Shown: positions 1-8,585 of the stretch, in pieces
How the letters are laid out: each line of letters opens with the position of its first letter
How positions within the stretch are numbered: position 1 is the stretch's first letter
Assembly (NCBI GenBank): GCA_000381625.1
Contig: KB906767.1
Location: forward strand, 3,305,304 to 3,369,303
Direction of reading: 5' to 3'
Length of the DNA stretch: 64,000 nucleotides
Origin: Bryobacterales bacterium KBS 96
GTDB taxonomy: Bacteria; Acidobacteriota; Terriglobia; Bryobacterales; Bryobacteraceae
Translations under genes and position numbers: made by a program
The notes under the pieces: model-generated
Database searches by the model: none
What the model was told of the DNA's origin: nothing
The model's input: the letters and a program-made list of their open reading frames with translations, nothing else

Positions 1-577
1 CTTTCCGTATCGCGACGTTTCCCGCATCGTCGACCACGTTGCTCGCAATCTCGGCGGAATAGGTCTGACCGACCTTGGCCGTTTTTGAATCGATCGCGTC
101 GTTGGTCATCACGGCGACCTGAGTTCCCGACGGTATCACTATGTCGGGCTTGACGGGCGGCGGAGCGGGAGCCGGGGCGGGGGAGGAAGAAGCCTGGGCG
201 TCAGGCGATCCAGGCACAGGACGGCTTGCCATCTTCGATGGCGCGCCCTGGGAGGCCGTTGGCGGGGGAGCCGATGCCCTGCCACTGGACGATCCGAAGC
301 GAATGCTCTGGATGTCTTTGGCGTCGAACGTGCGGTTGGCCCCATTGTCGCCTCGAAACGTCATCTGGTCGCCGTTTTTTGAGACCAGAACACCGTTGTA
401 ATGGCTTCCGTCCGTCAGTGTGACAACTGCGGGCAGGTCGCTCGGGGACGCTTGGGCGGGTGACGTTTCACCGGCAGCGTTTGCCGGTTCCGCCGCCTGA
501 TTCGACGGCTGCTTGCCGCAGCTGCCCAATAGCAGAATTCCAAAAACAAGAAGTAACGAAGCGGTAGTAGTTTTCAT
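1..577 (-). CDS. Secreted lipoprotein, unknown function (C-terminus outside window)
   Basis: An open frame starts at the ATG at 577-575 and runs off the left edge, giving about 192 visible residues. The first 19 residues are a lipoprotein signal peptide ending in the lipobox LGSC, so the protein is probably an exported, lipid-anchored one. After a low-complexity Ala/Pro stretch comes a small segment (about residues 50-95) with VTLTDGSHYNGVLVSKNGDQ, which looks like a beta-strand-rich domain. A Pro/Ala-rich linker (SPAPAPAPPPV) follows, then a segment with IPSGTQVAVMTNDAIDSKTA. That last pattern recalls acidobacterial secreted proteins of unknown role; this is family memory, not a search result. 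It is divergent from the DUF3142 gene. No function is assigned. Confidence 0.75.
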   Translation of the reverse strand, partial: MKTTTASLLLVFGILLLGSCGKQPSNQAAEPANAAGETSPAQASPSDLPAVVTLTDGSHYNGVLVSKNGDQMTFRGDNGANRTFDAKDIQSIRFGSSSGRASAPPPTASQGAPSKMASRPVPGSPDAQASSSPAPAPAPPPVKPDIVIPSGTQVAVMTNDAIDSKTAKVGQTYSAEIASNVVDDAGNVAIRK

Positions 578-831
578 GTTTCCCCCAGGGAGCATTCAGC
601 TTCGGACACTCTCCAGTATGACGCTCCCGGCAATTAATTTAGCTCATTATGGAACACATCAGGCGGAACAATCGTTCAGATCGCTGTTTCGTCGAGTGGC
701 TTTCGTCAGTTCTCTCAGAGTATCGGCGCCGCCCCATCGCACGGCATCCATCCCGTAACTTACGTCCGGCGGCCGCCTTTCCACGGAACTTCCGCTCTTC
801 CAGGCTTACTCTGCTTGGAGCAAGCGATACT

Positions 832-1551
832 ATGAGACCCGTGTTCCCGAAAACCGTTGGAGTGATGGCGCTTCTGCTGCTTGGCGCCGCTTGCCGAAAC
901 GTCAAGGACCGGCTGTCAGGCTTCCCGGCCCTCGTCCTTTGCACTGAAGATGAACCCGACGATCTCAGGTTCATCGAGCCGAATCAGGCCGGCGTCGCCT
1001 ACCTGGCGAAAACCATTTACCTGCAGGATGGGAAGATTTCGCCGGTCCCGCGCGCCCAGCCATTGCAGGTCGGCCCGAACGTCCGATTGATCGCCGTCGT
1101 TCGGATTGAGCACATGGGCGGCGAACCGGCTGAACCCGGCGGGGTTTCGAACGAAATTGCGGCTGTGCTCTCGAAGAGCCAGGTTCGAGCTCTGCAGATC
1201 GACTTCGCGGCAGCCAATAAGGATCGCGATTTCTACGCAAATCTGCTTCAGGATATACACCAACGCGTCCCGCCCTCCGTTCCGGTGGAAATCACCGCGG
1301 ACGTCTCCTGGTGCGGCGCGAATAGCTGGCTCAAAGGGCTTCCGATTACTGCGGCAGTGCCGCTGTTTTATCGAGGCGGCAATCTGGCGCAGAAGCAGGC
1401 ATTTGCCGAGCCGTTGTGCCGCTCCGCCATTGGCATCGCCAGCGATCAGGCCACGCTGCCGCTGCCGGAGCATCGCCGCGTCTTTGTGTTTCAGCCTCAA
1501 CCGTGGACGCAGGCGGATTACGAGCGGGTTCTCAAAGCGTTGGGGATGTAG
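832..1551 (+). CDS. DUF3142 domain lipoprotein-like protein
   Basis: A 239-residue protein. I chose the ATG at 832 because it gives a signal sequence (MRPVFPKTVGVMALLLLG) ending in a lipobox-like GAAC; an upstream in-frame ATG at 649 would put 61 unlikely residues in front. The body carries the pattern I associate with DUF3142: LQIDFAAANKDRDFYANLL, then VEITADVSWCGANSWLKGLP, then AVPLFYRGG. The family is thought to have a TIM-barrel-like, glycosidase-related fold, but no reaction is established. It is probably periplasmic or membrane-anchored. It converges on kbl, with only 23 bp between the two stops. Confidence 0.75.
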   Translation: MRPVFPKTVGVMALLLLGAACRNVKDRLSGFPALVLCTEDEPDDLRFIEPNQAGVAYLAKTIYLQDGKISPVPRAQPLQVGPNVRLIAVVRIEHMGGEPAEPGGVSNEIAAVLSKSQVRALQIDFAAANKDRDFYANLLQDIHQRVPPSVPVEITADVSWCGANSWLKGLPITAAVPLFYRGGNLAQKQAFAEPLCRSAIGIASDQATLPLPEHRRVFVFQPQPWTQADYERVLKALGM

Positions 1552-1558
1552 AAAGCAA

Positions 1559-1589
1559 GACCTCGGAAGGCGGTTTACAGGCCGAGGTC
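1559..1589. terminator. Possible bidirectional stem-loop between convergent genes
   Basis: GACCTCGG at 1559-1566 pairs perfectly with CCGAGGTC at 1582-1589 across a 15-nt loop that contains the kbl stop codon. It sits between the ends of two convergent genes, where a shared terminator is expected. There is no T-tract on either side, so termination is inferred from position only. Confidence 0.3.
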
Positions 1590-2765
1590 CGCCTTGGCTT
1601 CCGCGAATTGAGCAAGAGCGAATTCCAGATCTTCATGGGTGTGCGCGGCCGAGATTTGCACGCGAATGCGCGCTTTGCCTTGCGGCACTACCGGATAGGA
1701 AAACCCGATCACGTAAACTCCCTTCGCGAGCAGAGCATCGGCCATGCGCGTCGCGAGCGCCGCATCGCCAATCATCACCGGCACGATCGGGTGTTCTCCC
1801 GGCGAAATGTTGAATCCAAGAGCCGCTATGCGCTCACGGAAATAGCGCGTGTTTTCGTGAAGCTTCGAACGCAGATCGGAGGATCCGGCCAGCAGATCGA
1901 GCACCGCCAGCGACGCCGAAACAATGGACGGCGCTACAGTGTTTGAAAACAGATAAGGCCGCGAACGCTGCCGCAGAAGCTCGACAATCTCTTTGCGCCC
2001 ACTGGTGTAGCCGCCGCTCGCTCCGCCCAGCGCCTTGCCGAGCGTTCCGGTGACGACGTCGATGCGCCCCTCGACTCCGCAATACTCAGGAGTGCCTCTG
2101 CCATGCTCGCCCATGAACCCGACCGCGTGAGAATCGTCCACCATCGTCAGCGCCTTGTAGCGATCGGCGAGATCGCAGATTTCCGGCAGTCTCGCGATGT
2201 ACCCATCCATCGAAAAAACGCCGTCGGTCGCGATCAGCACATGGCGCGCTCCGCCCTCGCGAGCCTCTTTTAGCTTCGCTTCGAGGTCGGCCATATCGGA
2301 ATTTCTGTACCGGAACCGGCGCGCTTTCGACAAACGAACGCCATCGATGATGCTCGCGTGATTCAGCTCATCCGACACAATGGCATCGTCGGCTTCGAGC
2401 AGCGTTTCGAATAACCCGCCGTTGGCATCGAAGCACGAGCTGTATAGAATCGTGTCTTCGGTTCCGAGAAACCGGCTGAGTTTCTCTTCGAGTTGCTTAT
2501 GAATCGCCTGTGTTCCGCAGATGAACCGAACCGAGGCCAGCCCATAGCCCCAGCGGTCGAGCGAATCTTTCGCCGCCGCCACGATCGCCGGATGGTCCGC
2601 CAGGCCCAGATAGTTGTTGGCGCACATATTCAGCACGCTTGCGCCGCCCGCGACGGAAACGCGCGATTTCTGCGGCGATTCGAGCACTCGCTCGGTTTTG
2701 TAAAGTCCTGCGTGCCGAATCTCGTTCAGCTTTGCGGTTAAGAACTGGCGTATATCGCCGTACAC
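1575..2765 (-). CDS. kbl: Glycine C-acetyltransferase (2-amino-3-ketobutyrate CoA ligase)
   Basis: This PLP-dependent enzyme cleaves 2-amino-3-ketobutyrate with CoA to glycine and acetyl-CoA, the second step of threonine breakdown. Its 396 residues match the usual length. The PLP lysine is in GTLGKALGG (Lys244), and the aspartate and histidine that hold the cofactor are in [12 protein letters not shown] (about 208-219). The glycine-rich [10 protein letters not shown] and SCFDANGG motifs of the alpha-oxoamine synthase family are present. The start is GTG, supported by GGAAGGAG about 9 nt upstream. It lies 36 bp downstream of tdh on the same strand, so the two form a threonine-to-glycine operon. 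The closest alternatives, 8-amino-7-oxononanoate synthase and 5-aminolevulinate synthase, are unlikely beside tdh. Confidence 0.95.
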   Translation of the reverse strand: MYGDIRQFLTAKLNEIRHAGLYKTERVLESPQKSRVSVAGGASVLNMCANNYLGLADHPAIVAAAKDSLDRWGYGLASVRFICGTQAIHKQLEEKLSRFLGTEDTILYSSCFDANGGLFETLLEADDAIVSDELNHASIIDGVRLSKARRFRYRNSDMADLEAKLKEAREGGARHVLIATDGVFSMDGYIARLPEICDLADRYKALTMVDDSHAVGFMGEHGRGTPEYCGVEGRIDVVTGTLGKALGGASGGYTSGRKEIVELLRQRSRPYLFSNTVAPSIVSASLAVLDLLAGSSDLRSKLHENTRYFRERIAALGFNISPGEHPIVPVMIGDAALATRMADALLAKGVYVIGFSYPVVPQGKARIRVQISAAHTHEDLEFALAQFAEAKADLGL

Positions 2766-2801
2766 GGTTCTATTCTCCTTCCGATTCGGGATCGGACCGG
2801 C

Positions 2802-3833
2802 TCAGGATTCGCGCCAATCGAGGATAACTTTGCCGCAGTTACCGGACTGCATTGCCGCAAACCCGTCCTCGTACTCGCGCCACGAATACCGGTGCGTGAT
2901 CACCGGGTGAATGTCCAAGCCCGATTCCAGCATCACGGTCATTTTGTACCAGGTTTCGTACATCTCGCGGCCGTAGATTCCCTTGATGGTCAGCATATTG
3001 AAGATCACCCGGTTCCAGTCGATCGCGATCTCACGATTGGGAATGCCCAGCATGGCGATCTTGGCGCCATGGCTCATATTGGCCAGCATGTCGCGAAAAG
3101 CGACCGGATTTCCGGACATCTCCAGGCCGACATCGAACCCTTCGTGCATTCCGAGTTCTTTCTGCACCTCAGGCAAAGATTTGGTTCCGGGGTCGACGGC
3201 CAGGCTTGCGCCCATTTTCCGCGCGAGTTCGAGCCGATACTTGTTCAAATCCGTGACAACCACGTGCCGGGCGCCGGCATGCCGCGCGACCGCTGCCGCC
3301 ATCAGGCCAATGGGGCCCGCTCCGGTGACGAGCACGTCTTCTCCGAGCACGGGAAACGAAAGCGCAGTATGCACGGCATTGCCGAACGGATCGAAAATCG
3401 CAGCGACGTCCAGCGGCACGCCCGGTCCATGGCGCCAGATATTGGTCATGGGAAGCGCGACGTATTCGGCGAAGGCGCCGGGCCGGTTCACGCCCACGCC
3501 TTTTGTATGAGCGCAGAGATGACGCCGCCCGGCAAGACAATTCCGGCAGCGCCCGCAGACGACATGTCCTTCGCCGCTCACGATTTCGCCGGTATGGAAA
3601 TCGATCACGTTCGAGCCAACTTCGACGATTTCACCGACAAATTCGTGCCCGATCACCAGCGGCACGGGGATAGTGGCGCGAGCCCAATCGTCCCATTCGT
3701 AGATGTGAAGATCGGTTCCGCAGATGCCGGTGAGCAGGACGCGGATCAGGACATCGTTAATTCCAATTTGCGGCTTAGGAACGTTTTCGAGCCAGAGACC
3801 GCGTTCCGCACTGCTTTTAACGAGAGCTTTCAT
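2802..3833 (-). CDS. tdh: L-threonine 3-dehydrogenase
   Basis: A zinc- and NAD-dependent medium-chain dehydrogenase that oxidises L-threonine to 2-amino-3-ketobutyrate, the substrate of the adjacent kbl product. From the ATG at 3833 it has 343 residues, close to the E. coli enzyme; the frame stays open 18 codons further but that extension looks non-native. Catalytic zinc ligands are Cys38 ([13 protein letters not shown]) and the GHE at 62-64. The four structural-zinc cysteines are in [17 protein letters not shown] (93, 96, 99, 107). The Rossmann glycines are in [15 protein letters not shown]. The protein is cytosolic. Related sorbitol or xylitol dehydrogenases are the alternative, but the kbl neighbour argues for Tdh. 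Confidence 0.95.
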   Translation of the reverse strand: MKALVKSSAERGLWLENVPKPQIGINDVLIRVLLTGICGTDLHIYEWDDWARATIPVPLVIGHEFVGEIVEVGSNVIDFHTGEIVSGEGHVVCGRCRNCLAGRRHLCAHTKGVGVNRPGAFAEYVALPMTNIWRHGPGVPLDVAAIFDPFGNAVHTALSFPVLGEDVLVTGAGPIGLMAAAVARHAGARHVVVTDLNKYRLELARKMGASLAVDPGTKSLPEVQKELGMHEGFDVGLEMSGNPVAFRDMLANMSHGAKIAMLGIPNREIAIDWNRVIFNMLTIKGIYGREMYETWYKMTVMLESGLDIHPVITHRYSWREYEDGFAAMQSGNCGKVILDWRES

Positions 3834-3982
3834 ACTGTAATAGGCGCTCACGAAGGCAACATCGCCTGGCCACAAGCGAACTCTCATGGTAGAACGAGCG
3901 CCACAGATATCATTGACCGGCGCTTTTTGCGACCGTGCTTATGATTCCCTAAACTCAACCTCTTCTGTATCCTGAAGGTTAC

Positions 3983-4804
3983 ATGCGCAATCGCGGGCCG
4001 CAACTTTCAATCCGACTCGCCTGGCTGCTGATCCCCCTCCTTTTTGCTTGCACGGCGTTTGCTTCCATCAAGGTCGACTCGCTGAAGCCGGAAGGGTATC
4101 TGAGCGACTACGCTCGCGTGGTGGATCCGGCGGCGAAACAGAAGATCGAGCAATATTGCCATGCGGTTGACACAACACTCGGCGTGCAGATTGCGCTGGT
4201 AACGATCGATTCCCTCGACGGCCAGCCGATTGACGATTTCTCGATTCGCCTGGCGCGTCACTTCCAACCTGGCCAGAAAGAGAAAAACACAGGCGTTCTG
4301 GTGCTGCTCGCGATCAAGGATCATCAATCGCGCATCGAGGTGGGATACGGCGTGGAGCCGGACCTCACCGATGGCATGTCCGGCAGTATTTTACGGTCTT
4401 TGCGGCCGCAACTGCGGGCCAGCCAGTACGGGCAGGCGCTATTGACCGCGGCGCAGGACATCGCAACGCAGATCGCGCATTCAAGGGGCGTCGCCGCGCC
4501 GCCGGATGTGCTACCGCGCCGTCAACCCGTTGAGCGGCATTCGGGCGGCATCCCCATTCCGCTGATTATTCTCGGCATTTTTGTGCTTTTCTGGCTGCTT
4601 GGACGGGGCGGCCGAGGGGGCCGCGGCAGGGGCGGCGGGCTTCTGACGGGCCTCCTGCTGGGCAGCATGATGGGCCGGGGCTCCAGCGGTTGGGGCGGCG
4701 GAGGCTTCGGAGGATACGATTCCGGACGCGGTGGCGGCGGGGGTGGGTTCGGCGGTTTCGGCGGCGGCGGTTTCGGTGGAGGCGGCGCCTCGAGCAACTG
4801 GTAA
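3983..4804 (+). CDS. TPM-domain membrane protein with glycine-rich tail (YgcG-like)
   Basis: A 273-residue protein. A signal peptide (about 1-27, LAWLLIPLLFACTAFA) leads into a TPM domain (about 36-165) carrying GYLSDYARVVDP, NTGVLVLLAIKDHQSRIEVG and YGVEPDLTDG. A membrane segment follows (about 190-205, PLIILGIFVLFWLLG), then about 65 residues made almost only of Gly, Arg and Ser. That makes a periplasmic TPM domain with one C-terminal anchor. Some TPM members have been reported as phosphatases or in photosystem repair; the role in this branch is unknown. AAGG lies 5 nt before the ATG. The next genes encode a nucleotidyltransferase-like protein and LemA; TPM and LemA proteins are often neighbours, and this spacing fits one operon. 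Confidence 0.85.
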   Translation: MRNRGPQLSIRLAWLLIPLLFACTAFASIKVDSLKPEGYLSDYARVVDPAAKQKIEQYCHAVDTTLGVQIALVTIDSLDGQPIDDFSIRLARHFQPGQKEKNTGVLVLLAIKDHQSRIEVGYGVEPDLTDGMSGSILRSLRPQLRASQYGQALLTAAQDIATQIAHSRGVAAPPDVLPRRQPVERHSGGIPIPLIILGIFVLFWLLGRGGRGGRGRGGGLLTGLLLGSMMGRGSSGWGGGGFGGYDSGRGGGGGGFGGFGGGGFGGGGASSNW

Positions 4805-4828
4805 CGGTGGCAACGACGGAGGCTTTGC

Positions 4829-5539
4829 ATGGAACAGCAACTCAGTAATCTGGTCGAGCGTTTGAAGAAAACTTTCGGTGACCGGCTGATTTCCGCCGTA
4901 CTGTACGGCTCGGGCGCGGTCGGGGACTGGAACGCGAAGGCCTCCGATTTGAATGTGCTTTGCGTGCTTGAAAGAATTTCGGCGCATGAACTGGGCGAAT
5001 CCGAGCCTGTGTTTCGCTGGTGGCGCGAGCAGGGGAACCCGGCGCCGCTGCTGATGAGTGGCGAGGAAGTACGCACTTCGACCGATTGCTTTCCAATGGA
5101 ATTCCACGACATGAAGGCGCACAGGCGCGTTCTGCATGGAACCGACGTCATTGCCGATATCGAAATAGACCGTTCGTTCTATCGCGCTGAAGTGGAACAC
5201 GAACTCCGCGCGAAATTGTTGCGGCTGCGTCAGAAGGCCACGGAAGTGTTGTCAAAAGAGGATGCCCTGCTACGGCTGCTCGCCGATTCTCTTTCGACAT
5301 TCTGTGTACTCGGCCGCCACGCGCTTACGTTGAAGGGCCGCGAGACCCGTTTCCGCAAGCAGGAAGTAATCGCCGATCTCGAAAAGGTGCTCGGCATCCC
5401 TTTCGACGGATTTTCAACCATTTTGCGCATCCGGGCCGATGGTAAGGCATCGGAAGGAACGGGCGCTGTCCTATTATTTGAAAAGTACCTGAAAGAAATA
5501 GACGCGCTGATCCGGTTTGTGGACCAGATTGACCGGTAA
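4829..5539 (+). CDS. Nucleotidyltransferase-fold protein
   Basis: A 236-residue cytosolic protein with a GGAGG ribosome site 7 nt before the ATG. Residues about 20-50 read VLYGSGAVGDWN, then ASDLNVLCVLE, which is the GS...D-x-D signature of the polymerase-beta-like nucleotidyltransferase fold. The second carboxylate is Asn (SDLN), so activity may be reduced or rely on another acid. The C-terminal half is helical (KLLRLRQKATEVLSKEDALL), like the substrate-binding helices of this fold. It sits between the TPM and LemA genes with short gaps, so it is probably co-transcribed with them. The substrate is unknown; an antibiotic-type or regulatory nucleotidyltransferase cannot be separated from sequence alone. 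Confidence 0.75.
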   Translation: MEQQLSNLVERLKKTFGDRLISAVLYGSGAVGDWNAKASDLNVLCVLERISAHELGESEPVFRWWREQGNPAPLLMSGEEVRTSTDCFPMEFHDMKAHRRVLHGTDVIADIEIDRSFYRAEVEHELRAKLLRLRQKATEVLSKEDALLRLLADSLSTFCVLGRHALTLKGRETRFRKQEVIADLEKVLGIPFDGFSTILRIRADGKASEGTGAVLLFEKYLKEIDALIRFVDQIDR

Positions 5540-5584
5540 GCAAAACGCCATAGCGCGATCGTTCGTAACGGGGAGACAGTTGAT

Positions 5585-6151
5585 ATGAAGGGTGCACTCA
5601 TTGTCCTGGGCGTAATCGTCCTGGCCGCCATCGTAATAGGAGGCTATCTGTTCGGCGTAAAAAACGACTTGGTGCGCGAGCGGAACGATATTCAAGGCAA
5701 GTGGGCGCAAGTCGATAACGATTTGAAACGCCGCGCCGACCTGATTCCGAACCTTGTCGAAACGGTGAAAGGTTACGCGAAACAGGAGCAATCCGTGTTC
5801 GGAGAAATTGCGGAAGCCCGTTCGCGCCTGTTGAACGCATCCAACCCGCAGCAGGAAATCGCGGCCAACAACCAGTTGAGCGGGTCTCTGGGCCGATTGC
5901 TGCTGCTCCAGGAAAACTATCCGGATCTGAAATCGAATGAGAATTTCCTGCGGCTTCAAGACGAGCTAGCGGGCACGGAAAATCGCATCGCCATCGCGCG
6001 GCGCGATTATAACGAGGCGATTACGAAATACAATACCGATCTCGAAATCTTCCCGCGGAGTTTCGCCGCCAGTCTGTTCGGCTTCCAGCGCAACGATGCA
6101 TACTTCAAGACGACCGAGGAAGAAAAGAAAGTGCCCTCGGTGAAGTTTTGA
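5585..6151 (+). CDS. lemA: LemA family protein
   Basis: A 188-residue protein with one N-terminal membrane anchor (LIVLGVIVLAAIVIGGYLFG, about 5-24) followed by long helices. The LemA signature is clear: WAQVDNDLKRRADLIPNLVE, then TVKGYAKQEQSVFGEIAEAR, then ENYPDLKSNENFLRLQDELAGTEN in two adjoining pieces, and finally YNTDLEIFPRSFAASLFGF. The ATG is preceded by GGGGAG. LemA proteins are membrane proteins of unclear function, often encoded beside TPM proteins as here. Length and motif order match the family with no sign of damage. Confidence 0.92.
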   Translation: MKGALIVLGVIVLAAIVIGGYLFGVKNDLVRERNDIQGKWAQVDNDLKRRADLIPNLVETVKGYAKQEQSVFGEIAEARSRLLNASNPQQEIAANNQLSGSLGRLLLLQENYPDLKSNENFLRLQDELAGTENRIAIARRDYNEAITKYNTDLEIFPRSFAASLFGFQRNDAYFKTTEEEKKVPSVKF

Positions 6152-6183
6152 CGGGAACCCGCGGCGCGAGCTTTGTTAAAGGT

Positions 6184-6205
6184 GAGTCGCTGACATTCCC
6201 GGCTC
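6184..6205. repeat. Degenerate half-copy of the REP-like element at 11376-11466
   Basis: This 22-bp stretch matches the right arm of the inverted repeat at 11445-11466 at 18 of 22 positions and shares the terminal TCCCGGCTC. It lies in the 113-bp gap between lemA and the aldehyde dehydrogenase gene. It is most likely a decayed relic of the same repeat family. Confidence 0.4.
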
Positions 6206-6264
6206 AGCTTCAGGATTTGCGGCCAAAATATGACATGCTTTCTTGCGACTATGGTTGTTGAACC

Positions 6265-7707
6265 ATGAAACGATTCGATAACTACATTGACGGGCAATGG
6301 GCCGGCGGCTCGAAGACATTTGAGAATCGCAATCCAGCCAACACCGATGAAGTGGTCGGCGTCTTTACTGCCGGCGAGAGCGCCAGCATGGAAGCCGCCG
6401 CAAACGCCGCGGAGACCGCTTTTCCAGCGTGGTCCCGGCTGGCGGGCCCGGCGCGCGGAAATTATCTTTACAAAGTGGCCGACCTGCTCGACCAGCGCTT
6501 CGAACAGATTTCAGAAGACATGACTCGCGAGGAGGGCAAGACCCTTCCCGAATCGAAGGGAGAAGTGCGGCGGTCCATCAACATCTTCCGATATTTCGCG
6601 GGTGAAGGCTCGCGGTTTCCCGGTATGCTGGTCCCTTCCGAGCGGGAGCGCGTACACATGTTCGCGCTGCGAAAGCCGCTGGGCGTCGTCGGGCTCATCA
6701 CGCCCTGGAACTTCCCGAGCGCCATCCCGGCGTGGAAGCTTGCGCCCGCGCTGATCTGCGGCAATACGGTGGTTCTCAAGCCCGCATCGGCGGCTCCGCT
6801 CAGCGCGTGGCGGATTGTCGAAGCCTGCCACGATGCCGGAATTCCGAAAGGCGTCGTCAACTTTATTGCGGGCAGCGGGGGATCGCTTGGAACGGCTCTG
6901 CTGAATGCCAAACCGTTGAAAGGCGTCTCCTTCACTGGTTCCACCGAGATCGGCCACTGGCTACACGGCGAAGCGAGCAAGCGCCGACTGCGGATTCAAC
7001 TCGAAATGGGCGGCAAGAACCCCACGATTGTGCTTGCGGACGCCGATTTCAAGAGCGCCGTCGAGAATACGGTGAACGCCGCTTTCTTTTCGACCGGACA
7101 GAAATGCACGGCCACCAGCCGCGTGATTGTGGAAGAAGCGATCTACGACCGGTTCCTTGAAGCGCTGATCGAACGGACGCGCCAGTTGAAAGTCGGCAAC
7201 GGGATGGACTCCGGCATACAGATCGGTCCGGCGATCGATCAGAAACAGCTCGAAACTAATATCCGCTATTGCGAGATCGGCACCAAGGAAGCAGGGGCCC
7301 CGGTGGTCGGCGGGCGCCGCCTCACGGGGGGCGCGTACGACAGAGGCTATTTCTTCCAACCGACGATTTTCGCGGACGTGACTCCCGATATGCGCATCGC
7401 CCAAGAGGAAATATTCGGCCCCGTGCTCTCGGTTATTCGCGCGAAAGACTTCGAGGACGCGCTGCGAATTGCCAATGATATCCCGTTCGGCCTTTCGTCC
7501 TCCATTCAAACGACGAACCTCAGCCGCGCTTTTGATTTCATTTACGGCGCGCAAGCGGGGCTTTTGACAGTGAACCTGCCAAGCGCCGGCGTCGAATATC
7601 AATTGCCGTTCGGCGGCACGAAAGAATCCAGCTTCGGGCCCAAAGAGCAAGGCCCCGCGGCGATGGAATTCTATAGCGATCTGAAGACTGTTTATCTCAA
7701 ATACTGA
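6265..7707 (+). CDS. Aldehyde dehydrogenase, probably 2-oxoglutarate semialdehyde dehydrogenase
   Basis: An NAD(P)-dependent aldehyde dehydrogenase of 480 residues. The fold markers are all present: PWNF at 147-150, FTGSTEIG at 223-230, general-base Glu247 in LEMGGKNP and nucleophile Cys281 in STGQKCTATSR. The C-terminus has EEIFGPVLSV and the PFGG motif. The gene for a fumarylacetoacetase-fold enzyme resembling 2-keto-3-deoxy-pentonate dehydratase starts 3 bp after its stop. That pairing suggests the substrate is 2-oxoglutarate semialdehyde, giving 2-oxoglutarate at the end of the oxidative (Weimberg-type) pentose route. The specificity is inferred from this neighbour; succinate-semialdehyde dehydrogenase is the main alternative. 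No strong ribosome site precedes the ATG. Confidence 0.88.
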   Translation: MKRFDNYIDGQWAGGSKTFENRNPANTDEVVGVFTAGESASMEAAANAAETAFPAWSRLAGPARGNYLYKVADLLDQRFEQISEDMTREEGKTLPESKGEVRRSINIFRYFAGEGSRFPGMLVPSERERVHMFALRKPLGVVGLITPWNFPSAIPAWKLAPALICGNTVVLKPASAAPLSAWRIVEACHDAGIPKGVVNFIAGSGGSLGTALLNAKPLKGVSFTGSTEIGHWLHGEASKRRLRIQLEMGGKNPTIVLADADFKSAVENTVNAAFFSTGQKCTATSRVIVEEAIYDRFLEALIERTRQLKVGNGMDSGIQIGPAIDQKQLETNIRYCEIGTKEAGAPVVGGRRLTGGAYDRGYFFQPTIFADVTPDMRIAQEEIFGPVLSVIRAKDFEDALRIANDIPFGLSSSIQTTNLSRAFDFIYGAQAGLLTVNLPSAGVEYQLPFGGTKESSFGPKEQGPAAMEFYSDLKTVYLKY

Positions 7708-7710
7708 CTC

Positions 7711-8577
7711 ATGCGACTAGCCCAGATTCGTCAAGGCGACCGCCTTGTTGCTGTCATTGTGGAAAATCGGAACGCGCGCCTGAAAGGCTCCTGGGGTGTG
7801 CGGCCGGTATCGGAACCGTGGAGTCTGGTGGAGGTTATCCAGCGCGCCGAAGCATCCGGCCAGAGCCTTTCTGAGTTCGTGCTGAGCCATGCTTCGTCGC
7901 CGATCGAAGCCGAGCTCGCCATTCCAATTTCACCGGCGGAAGTGTGGGCTGCCGGCTGCACTTACGAGGCGAGCTCGTCGTTTCGCGACGCCGAGCATGG
8001 CACGCGTGAGGGCTTTTACGCTCAGGTTTACGGCGCGGAACGCCCCGAAATCTTCTTCAAGGGCACGGCGCGACACTGCGTGGGACACCGGGGCGGCATC
8101 GGAATCCGCAGCGATTCGAAATTTACCGCTCCCGAGCCGGAACTGGCCGTTATTCTCAATTCGCAAGGGGAGGCGCTTGGCTACACCCTTGCCAACGACG
8201 TATCGGCCTGGGACATCGAGCGTGAGAATCCGCTGTACCTGCCGCAATCGAAGGTGTACACGGCGTGTTGTGCTTTGGGGCCGGTGATCGTCACGTCGGA
8301 CGAATTGCAAGATCCGTATTCGTTGACACTGACGTGCCGGATTGAGCGGGGCGCGAAGACCATCTTCGAAGGCTCGACATCGACCTCCCGTATGAACCGC
8401 AAGATTGAAGATATCGTCGCCTACCTGCGCCGGTGCAATTCCATTCCAGGCGGAACCGTCCTTTGCACCGGGACCGGGATCATCGTGGAAGAATCAGCGG
8501 CGCTGGAGCCGGGGGACTGCGTAACAATCGAGTGCGCCGCCATTGGCACGCTCTCGAACCCCACGGGGATCGTGTAG
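7711..8577 (+). CDS. FAH-family hydrolyase, probably 2-keto-3-deoxy-pentonate dehydratase
   Basis: A 288-residue protein of the fumarylacetoacetase fold. The metal-binding acids are expected in APEPELAVIL and LANDVSAWDIE; a lysine-rich loop IFFKGTARHC lies between about 113 and 122. The C-terminal GTVLCTGTGIIVEES and LEPGDCVTIEC are typical of the family. FAH-fold enzymes cleave or dehydrate 2-oxo acids. Because the gene is 3 bp behind a semialdehyde dehydrogenase, I infer dehydration of 2-keto-3-deoxy-arabinonate or -xylonate to 2-oxoglutarate semialdehyde. The upstream sugar dehydrogenase and sugar-acid dehydratase are not in this window. A fumarylpyruvate-type hydrolase is the alternative. 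The protein is cytosolic. Confidence 0.82.
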   Translation: MRLAQIRQGDRLVAVIVENRNARLKGSWGVRPVSEPWSLVEVIQRAEASGQSLSEFVLSHASSPIEAELAIPISPAEVWAAGCTYEASSSFRDAEHGTREGFYAQVYGAERPEIFFKGTARHCVGHRGGIGIRSDSKFTAPEPELAVILNSQGEALGYTLANDVSAWDIERENPLYLPQSKVYTACCALGPVIVTSDELQDPYSLTLTCRIERGAKTIFEGSTSTSRMNRKIEDIVAYLRRCNSIPGGTVLCTGTGIIVEESAALEPGDCVTIECAAIGTLSNPTGIV

Positions 8578-8585
8578 TCGCGGAC

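Noticed and set aside
2892-3944. 350-codon plus-strand frame opposite tdh
   Set aside because: It mirrors tdh, whose zinc and Rossmann motifs are intact; the frame itself has no family features.
4600-4800. Glycine-codon-rich tract that looks like a DNA repeat
   Set aside because: It is the coding sequence of the Gly/Arg tail of the TPM protein, a normal feature of the family.
8433-8585. N-terminal extension of the porphyrinogen oxidase frame
   Set aside because: It lies inside the preceding gene, is Arg/His-rich and comes before the FAD motif that normally begins the protein.
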